Below are positions 16,416 through 25,612 of a DNA stretch of 33,542 nucleotides, piece after piece (position 1 is the first letter of the stretch; each line of letters begins with the position of its first letter). The stretch spans positions 1 to 33,542 of the forward strand of contig CACKIH010000014.1 of NCBI GenBank assembly GCA_902600225.1. The letters run 5' to 3'. Under the pieces are notes generated by a model that saw nothing but the letters and a program-made list of their open reading frames with translations, was not told the origin of the DNA and ran no database searches. Source of the DNA: an uncultured Alphaproteobacteria bacterium (GTDB lineage: Bacteria > Pseudomonadota > Alphaproteobacteria > HIMB59 > GCA-002718135). The position numbers were made by a program, and so were the translations under genes.

Positions 16416-17651
16416 ATGCCAGAAGCACCTGCTTGGAAATTTAGAAAAATTATTAAACCACTATTTGATTTACAAAAAGAAAACATAATATTTAAATGTA
16501 GAGTAATTGAAACAAAATCATTGACAGTAATTGAAAATGGTTTTGTCGAAATAGATAATGGAAAAATAATAAAAGTAGGATCTCAATCTGATTTAGATAG
16601 TAATTTGAATTCCAAAAAAGTTCTAGATTTTGCTGGTCATACAATTTTACCTGGGCTTATGAACTCTCATGCCCATCTAGCCTGGGATGGAACGCATGAT
16701 TTAGCTCAGCAATCACTTGATGATCCATCTGAAATTTCTGCTTATAAATCTTGTGCAAACATGTTGAAATCATTGAGAGCGGGTGTAACTCTCGTTAGAG
16801 ATTTAGGAATGAATAAATCTAATATTTTTGCAAAGCAAGCAATAGAACAAGGCATTTATCCAGGACCAAGAGTAAAGATATGTGGAGAAGCCATAGTTCA
16901 AACAGCAGGACATACATATTGGTGTTGCCGTGAAGCGTCAGGAGCTGATGAGATGCGAAGAGCGGTACGAGAACAAGTTGGTAGTGGTGCAGATCTAATA
17001 AAAATTATGGCTTGTCATGATACATTAGAGTTTACTGATGAAGAATTAGAAGCAGTGATCGATGAAACTCATCGAAATGGATTATATATTACTGCACATG
17101 CTACATTTGATACAGCAATTAGCAGGGTAACAGACTTTGGAATTGATTGTATTGAACATGGAGGTCCAATGTCAGATGCAACAATTGAAAAAGTTGCTAA
17201 AAAAAATATTCCAATATGTACGACGTTTTCACCTGTAGTAATGCAAAGCAAGGAAGAAATAGCAAGGGAGTATAATATTCCAGAATGGAAAATAAAAGAA
17301 CGACAAAAAATTGTTAAAGATAAATCAAGATTTGATTCACTTGTAAAAGCAAGTAAAGCAGGCATTGATATTATTTTTGGAACAGATGCAGGTTCACCAG
17401 TTGTACCACATGATGCTATAGTTCCTGAAATGAAGTTTATGATAGATCTTGGTGTAGTTAAAAATAATTTAGATGCTATTCAATCTGCTACTTACAGAGC
17501 AGCAAAAGTAAATAAAATTGAAGACAAATTAGGATCAATTGAAATTGGTAAAGATGCAGATCTTATTATTGTGGAAGGAAATCCTGATAAAAATATAGAT
17601 GATTTATCTAATGTAAAACAAGTTTATATTCATGGAAGTAGATTAATATAG
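16416..17651 (+). CDS. Metal-dependent amidohydrolase (imidazolonepropionase/prolidase-related)
   Basis: A 411-residue amidohydrolase-superfamily enzyme with a TIM barrel plus a small beta-sandwich formed by both chain ends. Metal-site residues are visible in order: HAHL (His85, His87), Lys196 in LIKIM (carbamylated bridging Lys position), His228 in TAHATF, His248 in IEHGG, and the catalytic Asp in FGTDAGSP. This pattern matches the Xaa-Arg/Xaa-Lys dipeptidase and imidazolonepropionase group. It hydrolyses an amide or a cyclic amide in the cytosol. A good Shine-Dalgarno, AAAGGA, lies 8 bases before the ATG. The stop overlaps the next start by one base. Confidence 0.9.
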   Translation: MPEAPAWKFRKIIKPLFDLQKENIIFKCRVIETKSLTVIENGFVEIDNGKIIKVGSQSDLDSNLNSKKVLDFAGHTILPGLMNSHAHLAWDGTHDLAQQSLDDPSEISAYKSCANMLKSLRAGVTLVRDLGMNKSNIFAKQAIEQGIYPGPRVKICGEAIVQTAGHTYWCCREASGADEMRRAVREQVGSGADLIKIMACHDTLEFTDEELEAVIDETHRNGLYITAHATFDTAISRVTDFGIDCIEHGGPMSDATIEKVAKKNIPICTTFSPVVMQSKEEIAREYNIPEWKIKERQKIVKDKSRFDSLVKASKAGIDIIFGTDAGSPVVPHDAIVPEMKFMIDLGVVKNNLDAIQSATYRAAKVNKIEDKLGSIEIGKDADLIIVEGNPDKNIDDLSNVKQVYIHGSRLI

Positions 17652-18808
17652 TGAGTATAGTTTTTAACAAATCTAAAGAAATATCACTAGACGATGAGAC
17701 ATTAAGATCAGATCTTCTAAAAATAGCTTCCGGTATGGATAATATAATAGCTTTAGGAAGAGGAGATCCAGATTTTCACACACCTCGACATATAGTTGAA
17801 GCTGCAAAAAAAGCTCTTGATGAAAATAAACATCATTACACACCTCCAACTGGACTACCAGAATTGAGAAAGTCAATTTCTAAGAATTTTGAACAAAAAT
17901 ATAATTTAGATTATTCTGAAGATGAAATAATTATCACAGCTGGTGTTCAAGAGAGTATTGCTCTTGCAATGATTTCATTGTTAAAAGCAGATGATGAAGT
18001 TTTAATTACCTCACCAAGATTTACTACTTATGATTTAACAGTAAGAATGTGTAATGCCAAACCTGTACCAGTTCACACATACGAGAAAGATAATTTTGCA
18101 TTGATGCCAGAATTAATTGAACAAAAAATTACTAAAAAAACTAAGTTGCTTGTTCTTGTTTCACCAAACAACCCTACTGGAGCTGTAACACCTCCAATTA
18201 ATATTAAAAAAATTGCTCAAATAGCAATAGATAATAATTTAATTGTAATATCAGATGAGATTTATGCTGACTTAATTTATGAATCGCATGAACATCTATC
18301 AATTGGTTCACTTGAAAAAATGAAGGAAAGAACATTAACCCTTAATGGTTTTTCTAAAACTTATGCGATGACTGGTTGGAGAGTTGGATATATTGCAGGT
18401 CCAAAAGATATTATAAATAAAATGACTGAAATAAGACATGCCTTATCCATAAACTCATGTACATTTTCTCAATATGGAGCTTTAGCTGCTTTAGATGGTC
18501 CTCAAGAAGAGATTAATAAAATGAAAAATGAATATAATGAAAGAAGAAAGTTTAGCATGAAGGCACTCAGTGATATTGGTTTTACATATGGTGATCCAGG
18601 AGGTGCTTTTTATATTTATACAAATGTATCAAATTCAAATATGACTGCTTCAACTTTTTGTAAGGAATTACTTATTAATACAGGTGTTCTTATGTTTCCT
18701 GGCACTTTATTTGGTGATGAAGAAGATAAATATATACGTTTGTCTTATTTACAACCTCTTGAAAAAATAGAAGAGTCAATGACAAGGATCAATAATTTTT
18801 TAAGATGA
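17651..18808 (+). CDS. PLP-dependent aminotransferase, class I/II (second copy)
   Basis: A 385-residue aminotransferase, paralogous to the one at 9568. Shared landmarks are GRGDPDFHTPRH, YTPPTGLPELR, SPNNPTGAV, SDEIY, and the PLP lysine in NGFSKTYAMTGWRVGY. GTG 17651 uses the last base of the preceding TAG (TAGTG), so translation is coupled. Its stop overlaps the next gene by 4 bases. Having one copy in each of two divergent operons suggests that both arms of the pathway end in a related amino/oxo-acid exchange, or that the two work on stereoisomers or homologues. Specificity cannot be read from the sequence. Confidence 0.93.
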   Translation: MSIVFNKSKEISLDDETLRSDLLKIASGMDNIIALGRGDPDFHTPRHIVEAAKKALDENKHHYTPPTGLPELRKSISKNFEQKYNLDYSEDEIIITAGVQESIALAMISLLKADDEVLITSPRFTTYDLTVRMCNAKPVPVHTYEKDNFALMPELIEQKITKKTKLLVLVSPNNPTGAVTPPINIKKIAQIAIDNNLIVISDEIYADLIYESHEHLSIGSLEKMKERTLTLNGFSKTYAMTGWRVGYIAGPKDIINKMTEIRHALSINSCTFSQYGALAALDGPQEEINKMKNEYNERRKFSMKALSDIGFTYGDPGGAFYIYTNVSNSNMTASTFCKELLINTGVLMFPGTLFGDEEDKYIRLSYLQPLEKIEESMTRINNFLR

Positions 18809-20229
18809 TTAAAAAAGAAAAAGATAAATTTGTTGGAATTCAAATAAGTCCAATTTCATTTATTGATGAAGGAATTGATAATGTATTGGATACTTTACAA
18901 AAACGTGTTGGTGTAAATGTTCTACTAATTGGGACTGTTTCATGGCTTGGATTAAAATCAGGAAGATCAGTGTCTTGGGAAATAGATGGTTGGCCAGATC
19001 ATGGAATTCCAGAACCATTTTCAATGAAAGGTGGAGCATATTTTGATCCAGATCCCAAATTTTATAATAAAACTTTTATAAAAGATTTTAAAGCCCAAGA
19101 CAAAGAAATGAAAGATAAAGATATTTTAAAAATGGTTATTCCTAAAGCAAGAGAAAGAGGAATGAAAATTTTTATTGAATTAATGGAACCATTTTTTAAT
19201 TATGCAGGTCATGGCTCGGCTACAGGTGTAGACATTCCAAATTTAGTTCAATGTATGGAAGTAGATGTCTTTGGAAAAATTAGCAAATCACCCTCTACAA
19301 GTAATAAAAATTACAGAAATTGGATCTTATCAATGATTGAAGATCAAGTTGCTAATTATGATATTGATGGCGTTATGTGGTGCAATGAAAGATATTCACC
19401 TCTTGATCAATTATTTCAAGGAAACGCGCCTGGTGATTTTTCTGAAGATTTTTTAATAGAAGCAAAAACTCATAATTTAAATATTGAAAAAATTAGAGCC
19501 TCTCTTTTAACATTATATGAATTCTTTCAAGAATCTTTAAATGGAAAAAAATTTGTTGATGGAAACTTAATTGAATTTTTTAGAATATTATTTGATAAAC
19601 CTGAAATTTTAGAGTGGGAAAAATTTTGGCTTAAAAGAAATAAAGATTTAGACAAAGAAATTTATGGTGTAGTAAAATGGATAAAACCTAATTTGTCTTT
19701 TGGGTTAAACGTATGGAATAGAAATCATTTTAATTTTATTAGAAAAATACAATGGCCTTGGAAAGAACAGGTAGGTTATTCAGATTGGGTAAAACCTATA
19801 ACTTATCAGCATCAATCAGGTGAAATATTTCATAGAGAAATAAATATATTTGGGAAAACAATCTTAAATGAATTATCTAATTCTGAGTTGGTTTCATCTT
19901 TTTCTAAAATTTTAGGAATTAACGAAACTAGCTTAGATAATCTTATAGAAAGAGGTTTAGATCCAGATACATATATTTATACTCAATGTGCAGATGCAGT
20001 TAGGGGTGTTGAAGGTGGCTCCAAAGTATATATGGGCATTGGTATCGATGCACCTCGATCATCAAAAGAACAGGCAATCTGTACACCAGATATCGCATAT
20101 AGATCGGTTTTAGCAACGTATAATGCTGGAGGTGAAGGGATAGTATTGTCGCCTAATTATTCATCTATGAAACTGTCAAATCTTGATGGAGTAGCAAAAG
20201 CATTAAAAGAATTAAAAATTTTTGAATGA
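18805..20229 (+). CDS. Unrecognised protein, TIM-barrel glycoside-hydrolase-like
   Basis: I do not recognise this 474-residue protein as a named family. It lacks a signal peptide and membrane segments. Alternating strand and helix segments look like a beta/alpha barrel: VGIQISPISF, VNVLLIGTVSWLG, RGMKIFIELMEPF, DIDGVMWCNERYSP, LSFGLNVWNRNHF, GEGIVLSPNY. Acidic residues at the ends of predicted strands (Glu in FIELMEP, Asp and Glu in DGVMWCNER) resemble the acid pair of retaining glycoside hydrolases of the GHL/GH10-like type. It is also rich in Trp and His. It lies between an aminotransferase (4-base overlap) and a hydantoinase-type gene (4-base overlap), so it is certainly part of the pathway. 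No function is assigned. Confidence 0.6.
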   Translation: MIKKEKDKFVGIQISPISFIDEGIDNVLDTLQKRVGVNVLLIGTVSWLGLKSGRSVSWEIDGWPDHGIPEPFSMKGGAYFDPDPKFYNKTFIKDFKAQDKEMKDKDILKMVIPKARERGMKIFIELMEPFFNYAGHGSATGVDIPNLVQCMEVDVFGKISKSPSTSNKNYRNWILSMIEDQVANYDIDGVMWCNERYSPLDQLFQGNAPGDFSEDFLIEAKTHNLNIEKIRASLLTLYEFFQESLNGKKFVDGNLIEFFRILFDKPEILEWEKFWLKRNKDLDKEIYGVVKWIKPNLSFGLNVWNRNHFNFIRKIQWPWKEQVGYSDWVKPITYQHQSGEIFHREINIFGKTILNELSNSELVSSFSKILGINETSLDNLIERGLDPDTYIYTQCADAVRGVEGGSKVYMGIGIDAPRSSKEQAICTPDIAYRSVLATYNAGGEGIVLSPNYSSMKLSNLDGVAKALKELKIFE

Positions 20230-21623
20230 TGATTACTAATTGTGACTTGATTATAAAAAATGGAAAAGTTTTTGAGAAAAATAAATTTAAAAAAAATCAT
20301 ATTGTAATCAAAAATGGTAAAATTTTTAAGCTAACAAAAAATATAAAATCTTTTAAATCTAAAAAAATTATCAATGCAGACAAAAAAATTGTTATTCCTG
20401 GAATAATTGACATTCATTTTCATGTTAGAGCACCATCATTTCCTCAAAGAGGTACAGTTCAAAGTGAAACTAAAGCTGCAGCGAAGGGTGGAATAACTAC
20501 ACTTTTTGAAATGCCTATAAGTAATCCGTGTATGTCAAATGCTAAAGTCCTCAACTATAGAAAAAAACATTTTGATGAGAATACTTACATTAATTTTGCT
20601 ATGATTCCTGCTTTAGGAAAATTTAATGATAAAAATCTAAATGGATTAATAAATAGTGGAGCTATTGCTTTTAAAGTTTTTACAATTAATCCTCCAATTG
20701 ATAGAAAAAGTGAATTTGCAGGATTGTGTTTTCCAGAAGAAAAAAATATTCTTAAAGCATTAATACATGCTAAAAAATCAAATTTAACAACAATTTTTCA
20801 TGCAGAAGATCAGAGTTTACTTGATCATTTTGAAAAAAAACAAAAAAATTTTAAAAGAAATAATCCAGCAATGCACAATGCTATGAGACCTGCTGTTGTA
20901 GAAGCAAGTGCAATTGAAAAAATACTAAGGTTAAATTCAATTGTAAAAACTAAAGTTCATATTGCTCATGTGACTTCAGAACTATCCTTAGAAGTAATTT
21001 CTAAATTTAAAAATAAAGGTCAAAGTATAACTGCAGAAACGTGTCCACATTATTTATTTAAAAATGAAAAGGATGTAATTAGATCAGGTCCATTTGGAAA
21101 GATTAATCCACCAATAAGGAATCAAAAAGATCAAAAAAAATTATGGTCAGCTCTTAAGAATAAAACTCTTGATATTATAGCTTCAGATCATGCTTCTTTT
21201 TCATACAAGGAAAAAATAAAAGGGAGACAGAATTTTCTTAAAGCACCTCCAGGAGCACCTAGTGGTGAATTAATGTTACCACTTATGCTGAAAGCTGTTT
21301 CAGAAAAAAAGATCAAATTAGAAAAAGTAATTGAACTGATGTGTATTAATCCAGCAAAAAGATTTAATATTTTTCCAAATAAAGGGTTAATTAAAAAAGG
21401 ATCTGATGCAGATATAGTTATTTTAGATATGAATAAGAAATGGACTGTGGATAAAAATACCCTTGTTTCAAAAGGAAAAAACTGTGCTCATCTATATTTT
21501 GGGGAAAAAATTAAAGGAGAGATAAATAAAACTATAGTTAATGGAAATGTGGTTTATGATGGAAAAAAATTTTATAGGAATAGAAATATGAATAATTTTG
21601 TATCTCCAATAAGAAAAAATTAA
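20226..21623 (+). CDS. Hydantoinase/dihydropyrimidinase/dihydroorotase-family cyclic amidohydrolase
   Basis: A 465-residue amidohydrolase of the cyclic-amide branch (allantoinase AllB, D-hydantoinase, dihydroorotase). The metal set is complete: IDIHFHVR (His64, His66), Lys150 in AFKVF (carbamylated), His192 in IFHAED, His248 in HIAHVTS, and the catalytic Asp in IASDHASF. It opens a five- or six-membered cyclic amide to a carbamoyl amino acid, the substrate type of the HyuC/AllC-like enzyme encoded at 25613. Two overlapping ATG codons (20226 and 20229) are possible starts, both overlapping the upstream stop. Ring specificity cannot be decided by eye. Confidence 0.9.
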   Translation: MMITNCDLIIKNGKVFEKNKFKKNHIVIKNGKIFKLTKNIKSFKSKKIINADKKIVIPGIIDIHFHVRAPSFPQRGTVQSETKAAAKGGITTLFEMPISNPCMSNAKVLNYRKKHFDENTYINFAMIPALGKFNDKNLNGLINSGAIAFKVFTINPPIDRKSEFAGLCFPEEKNILKALIHAKKSNLTTIFHAEDQSLLDHFEKKQKNFKRNNPAMHNAMRPAVVEASAIEKILRLNSIVKTKVHIAHVTSELSLEVISKFKNKGQSITAETCPHYLFKNEKDVIRSGPFGKINPPIRNQKDQKKLWSALKNKTLDIIASDHASFSYKEKIKGRQNFLKAPPGAPSGELMLPLMLKAVSEKKIKLEKVIELMCINPAKRFNIFPNKGLIKKGSDADIVILDMNKKWTVDKNTLVSKGKNCAHLYFGEKIKGEINKTIVNGNVVYDGKKFYRNRNMNNFVSPIRKN

Positions 21624-21624
21624 T

Positions 21625-22602
21625 ATGAATAGTGAAAACTTATTAAGTATAAAGAATTTAAAAACACATTTTACTGTTGGTGAATCAGTTGTTAAAGCTG
21701 TTGATGGTGTTTCTTTTAATTTAGAAGCAGGAAAAACTTTCGCGATAGTTGGGGAATCAGGCTCAGGTAAATCTATTACAGCATTATCTATTATGGGCTT
21801 GTTACCAAATAACTTAGCACAAACTGAACGAGGTGAAATATTATTTGATAATAAAAACTTAATTGATCTTGAAGAAAATGAAATGAGAAAAATTAGAGGA
21901 AATAGAATCTCTATGATTTTTCAAGAACCTATGACAAGTCTAAATCCAGTTTATGATTTGTCTTATCAGATTTCAGAAACAATTATTCTTCACCAAAAGA
22001 AAAGCAAAGAACAAGCAAGAAAAATAGCTATCGAAATGCTAGATCTTGTAGGCATTCCTGAACCTCAAAAAAGAATTGACTCCTACCCTCATGAATTATC
22101 TGGTGGAATGAGACAAAGGGCAATGATCGCAATGGCTTTAAGTTGTAATCCTAAAATTTTAATTGCTGATGAACCTACAACTGCTCTTGATGTTACAATA
22201 CAAGCTCAAATTATAGATTTAATGCAAGAACTGCAAAAAAAACTTGGGATGTCGATTATATTTATTACTCATGATCTTGGAGTTGTTTCTGAAATATCAG
22301 ATCATGTAATGGTAATGTATTTAGGTAATGTTATGGAAATTGCAGAAACATCAGAATTATTTAATAATCCGCTACATTCATATACTAAGTCATTAATTGA
22401 TATAGCTCCTCAAATTTCGGATGAAAAAAGAGAAATTAAGGTACTAAGAGGTGAAATTCCTAGCCCAACAAACCCACCTTCTGGTTGTGTTTTTAGAACT
22501 AGATGTCCTAATCCTGGTATAGGCTGTAAAGGTGGAGATATTGATATGGGTTTGATTGAGGCTAGACCCGGACACTGGGTTGATAGATGTTGTTATGAGT
22601 GA
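21625..22602 (+). CDS. Oligopeptide-type ABC transporter ATPase, DppD/OppD
   Basis: A 325-residue ATPase with Walker [10 protein letters not shown]-loop in [10 protein letters not shown], signature LSGGMRQR, Walker [13 protein letters not shown] and the switch His in ITHDLG. The C-terminal peptide-transporter extension has a Cys set (Cys288, Cys294, Cys301, Cys322, Cys323) in [15 protein letters not shown] and RCC. That could hold the iron-sulphur cluster described for some DppD proteins. Its permease partners are not in this operon; the pair at 3589-5450 is the obvious match, about 16 kb away and on the other strand. Confidence 0.92.
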   Translation: MNSENLLSIKNLKTHFTVGESVVKAVDGVSFNLEAGKTFAIVGESGSGKSITALSIMGLLPNNLAQTERGEILFDNKNLIDLEENEMRKIRGNRISMIFQEPMTSLNPVYDLSYQISETIILHQKKSKEQARKIAIEMLDLVGIPEPQKRIDSYPHELSGGMRQRAMIAMALSCNPKILIADEPTTALDVTIQAQIIDLMQELQKKLGMSIIFITHDLGVVSEISDHVMVMYLGNVMEIAETSELFNNPLHSYTKSLIDIAPQISDEKREIKVLRGEIPSPTNPPSGCVFRTRCPNPGIGCKGGDIDMGLIEARPGHWVDRCCYE

Positions 22603-23576
22603 AGTCAAACATGATTAGAGTAGAAAATATAAAAAAATATTTCCCAATAAAAGATGGATTTTTTAACAATAAATCGGGAGATGTAAAAGCAGTTGAAAAC
22701 GTTAGCTTTGAAATTCCTGAAGGAGAAATTCTTGGTCTTGTAGGAGAATCTGGATCCGGCAAGAGCACACTCGGAAGAGCAATCATTAGATTAATTGAGC
22801 CTACTCAGGGAAATATTTTTTATAAAAATAAAAATATTACAAAATTATCAGATAGTGAAATGAGAAAATTACGAAAAGATTTTCAAATAATTTTTCAAGA
22901 TCCTTATGCCAGTTTAGATCCAAGAAAGAAAGTATTTGATATTATTTCTCAAGGTCTCAAAGTTCATGAAAAAATTGATAAAAATTCAATGAATCAAAGA
23001 GTGGAAGAAATAATTCAAGATGTTGGTTTGCAAAAAGAACATTTAAATAGATATCCTCATGAATTTTCAGGGGGACAGAGACAGCGCATAGGTATAGCTA
23101 GAGCATTGGTTCTTAATCCAAAATTCATAATAGCTGATGAACCAGTGTCAGCTTTAGATGTAACTATTCAAGCCCAAATTCTAAATTTAATTTTAGAACT
23201 TAAAAAAAAATATTCTTTAACAATTCTTTTTATTTCTCATGATCTTTCAGTAATTAATCAAATAGCTGATAGAGTTATGGTAATGTACTTAGGTCATATA
23301 GTAGAAGTTGCAAATACAAGTAATTTATTCTCAAATCCTCAACATCCTTATACTAGATCTCTTATTGAAACTGCTCCACAAATATTTAGAAAAAATAAAA
23401 AGAAAACTTTACTTAAAGGTGATATTCCTAGTCCTATTAATCCTCCTTCAGGTTGTGTTTTTCGAACACGATGTCCAAACCCTGGTATAGATTGTAAAGG
23501 AGGAAATATTGAAATGGGTTTGATTGAAATAGAGCCTGGACATTGGGTAGACCAGTGTTGTGCAAATTGTAATTAG
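22599..23576 (+). CDS. Oligopeptide-type ABC transporter ATPase, DppF/OppF
   Basis: A 325-residue ATPase paired with the preceding DppD. It has Walker A GESGSGKS, the Q-loop [13 protein letters not shown] typical of OppF, signature FSGGQRQR, Walker [13 protein letters not shown] and ISHDLS. The C-terminal 48 residues are strikingly like those of DppD ([15 protein letters not shown], then GHWVDQCC), with Cys at matching places, which is unusual for the two halves of a Dpp pair. Translation may start at GTG 22599, overlapping the DppD stop (GTGA), or at ATG 22611 ([11 protein letters not shown]), which better fits the family. It ends the transporter part of the plus-strand operon. Confidence 0.92.
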   Translation: MKSNMIRVENIKKYFPIKDGFFNNKSGDVKAVENVSFEIPEGEILGLVGESGSGKSTLGRAIIRLIEPTQGNIFYKNKNITKLSDSEMRKLRKDFQIIFQDPYASLDPRKKVFDIISQGLKVHEKIDKNSMNQRVEEIIQDVGLQKEHLNRYPHEFSGGQRQRIGIARALVLNPKFIIADEPVSALDVTIQAQILNLILELKKKYSLTILFISHDLSVINQIADRVMVMYLGHIVEVANTSNLFSNPQHPYTRSLIETAPQIFRKNKKKTLLKGDIPSPINPPSGCVFRTRCPNPGIDCKGGNIEMGLIEIEPGHWVDQCCANCN

Positions 23577-23597
23577 TTTAATTACATTTTTAATAAT

Positions 23598-24500
23598 ATG
23601 AATAAAAAACTATTTGTAATTTTTTTATCTTTATTAGGGACTGCAACTGCAGCGATGATGGTGTCAGGGATAAAACTTCTTTCTCAAGATTTAAATCCAT
23701 TTATCATCGCATTTTATAGATGCTTATTTGGTGTCATTATTATGATGCCTTTTATGTTGTATAGTCATCCTCAAGTATGGAAAACACATAATTTAAAGCT
23801 ACAATTCATAAGATGCTCAATAAATGTTTATTCTATGATTAGTTGGTTTACAGCAATAGGAACAATGCAGTTAGAAAAAGCTGCAGCTATTGGGTTTACC
23901 ACACCACTTTTCACAACTATTCTTGCTATTATATTTTTAGGAGAAGTAATTAAAATACAGAGGATTACAGCTTTAATTGTGGGATTCATTGGTATTTTAG
24001 TTGTTATAAGACCTGGATATATACCTTTTGAAAGTGGTACTTTATGGCTATTGTCAGCTGCATTAACTTTCTCAATAGTAATTATTATAGTTAAAAAACT
24101 TACAGAAAAAGATTCAAGTTTAACAACTACGTTTTATCAAATGGCTTTTATGGTACCGCCAACATTTTTACTAGCATTAATATTCTGGGAAAATATTACC
24201 ATAAACCAAGTTATAATATTTATCTTTGTTGCATTAGCAGGATTTGTAACTCAATTTAGTTTTGCACAGTGTCTAAAGATGGCTGATACTACATTTATTA
24301 TGCCTATACAATTTACAAAATTAGTTTGGCTTTCTATTATTGGATATTTATTTTTCCAAGAGTTACCAGATTACTGGACATGGATTGGAGCATCAATAAT
24401 ATTTGCCTCTATTCTTTTTATAACCTACAGGGAAGCAGTAAATAAGAATAGTGTACTTAAATCTAAAAAAGTTAATAAATTGATTTCTAACTATCAATAG
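23598..24500 (+). CDS. EamA/DMT-family transporter (RhaT-like permease)
   Basis: A 300-residue inner-membrane protein with about ten hydrophobic helices in two repeated EamA halves. The first half holds FYRCLFGVIIMMPF, the second VALAGFVTQFSFAQCLKM and FFQELPDYWTWIGASIIFASI. The family exports amino acids and small metabolites. It starts 21 bases after the OppF stop without its own clear promoter, so it could be the last gene of the long plus-strand operon and might export a by-product. It ends 2 bases from the convergent DegT-type gene with no recognisable hairpin. Confidence 0.9.
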   Translation: MNKKLFVIFLSLLGTATAAMMVSGIKLLSQDLNPFIIAFYRCLFGVIIMMPFMLYSHPQVWKTHNLKLQFIRCSINVYSMISWFTAIGTMQLEKAAAIGFTTPLFTTILAIIFLGEVIKIQRITALIVGFIGILVVIRPGYIPFESGTLWLLSAALTFSIVIIIVKKLTEKDSSLTTTFYQMAFMVPPTFLLALIFWENITINQVIIFIFVALAGFVTQFSFAQCLKMADTTFIMPIQFTKLVWLSIIGYLFFQELPDYWTWIGASIIFASILFITYREAVNKNSVLKSKKVNKLISNYQ

Positions 24501-24502
24501 GT

Positions 24503-25603
24503 TTATTTAACTAGTCTAAGAACATTTCTTGATAAATCTTTAATATTGTTTGGAGTCATATATTGATGACATGGAAGGTTAATTATTTCAGAACTTGTCT
24601 TTTCTGTAATTCTCAAATCATAATTGTTTTTTATATTTTTGTAACATTTGTCCATATGATTAGGAGGAATATAACTGAGTTTTACAAGAGGGTTTATAGA
24701 ATTGAGTTTATCAAAAATTTTATCTCTATTTTTTACTCTTATTGTAAAATTTCTCCAAGCTGATTTTGCTTCCTGTAAAGTATGTTGAAATTTTATTTTT
24801 TTTGAAAATAAAATTTCTTTATAAATTTCAGCATTACGATTCCTTAGATCTATATATTCATTTAATTTCTTTAATCTAATATTTAAAACCGCAGCATTAA
24901 TTGTACTCATTTTAGAATTATATCCTACAATATATGATTTCACTGGCCATTTTTTTGGCCTTTCTCTTCTGCCATAATCTCGAAGTTGAAGTAATTTATT
25001 ATATAAATCTTTATTATTTGTTGTGATTATTCCTCCTGGACCTATGCCGTCTAATATTTTTCCAGGGTTTGTGCTAAATACACTACAATCACTGAGGCAT
25101 CCGATTTTTTTATTTTCATATTCAGCTCCTGTTGCCAAACAAGCATCTTCAATAACTTTTAATTTAAACTTTTTTGCAATTGATTTGATTTTTGACATTT
25201 TACATGGGTTGCCAAACATATGTACTGGTAAAATTACTTTAGTATTTTTAGTAATATTTTTTTCAATTATATCTTCATCAATATTTAAAGTGTTCGCTTT
25301 TATGTCTATCCATTTTATTTTTGCTCCAACTAAGCTAATTGCATGACTTGTTGGGATATCAGAATTAGAAACGGTAATTACCTCATCATTTTTGCTCAAA
25401 TTGAATGACTTTAATGCCAGAAGTAAGCCCATAGAACCAGAAGATACTGTGACACAATATTTAACACCACAATATTTTTTAAAATTTTCTTCAAATTGTT
25501 CAACTTCCTCTCCCATTTCTAAGATACCTCTATTTAATACACTTTCAATTTTTGAAAGAATTTGTTTTTTATCAGCTAAAAAATGCTTTGTTAGGTCATA
25601 CAT
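24503..25603 (-). CDS. DegT/DnrJ/EryC1-family PLP aminotransferase
   Basis: A 366-residue fold-type I PLP protein of the sugar-aminotransferase family. It shows the N-terminal pattern ILEMGEEVEQFEENFKKYCGVKYCVTVSSG, PVHMFGNPC, VIEDACLATGAEY (with the PLP-contacting Asp), and the Schiff-base Lys in STNPGKILDGIGPGG. That last stretch differs from the common HPxKxLxxxGxGG but keeps the Lys, so it should be a catalytic aminotransferase. Family members usually act on nucleotide-linked 4-keto sugars, yet here it is the last gene of an amidohydrolase operon with no sugar-nucleotide genes. A different keto substrate is therefore possible. It is spaced 9 bases from the M20 gene. Confidence 0.88.
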   Translation of the reverse strand: MYDLTKHFLADKKQILSKIESVLNRGILEMGEEVEQFEENFKKYCGVKYCVTVSSGSMGLLLALKSFNLSKNDEVITVSNSDIPTSHAISLVGAKIKWIDIKANTLNIDEDIIEKNITKNTKVILPVHMFGNPCKMSKIKSIAKKFKLKVIEDACLATGAEYENKKIGCLSDCSVFSTNPGKILDGIGPGGIITTNNKDLYNKLLQLRDYGRRERPKKWPVKSYIVGYNSKMSTINAAVLNIRLKKLNEYIDLRNRNAEIYKEILFSKKIKFQHTLQEAKSAWRNFTIRVKNRDKIFDKLNSINPLVKLSYIPPNHMDKCYKNIKNNYDLRITEKTSSEIINLPCHQYMTPNNIKDLSRNVLRLVK

Positions 25604-25612
25604 ATTTATTAA

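Noticed and set aside
22562-22786. Antisense open frame opposite the start of the DppF gene, and similar short antisense frames across the window
   Set aside because: They mirror strongly conserved coding sequence on the other strand (for example Walker A regions) and have no independent family signal or start site.
22450-23576. Recent gene conversion between the DppD and DppF tails
   Set aside because: The protein match is high, but the DNA differs at many synonymous positions, which points to selection or old duplication.
24503-25603. Loss of the PLP lysine in the DegT/DnrJ protein, making it a non-catalytic regulator
   Set aside because: The motif looks unusual (STNPGKILDGIGPGG), but the Lys aligns with the Schiff-base Lys of the family, so catalysis is kept.
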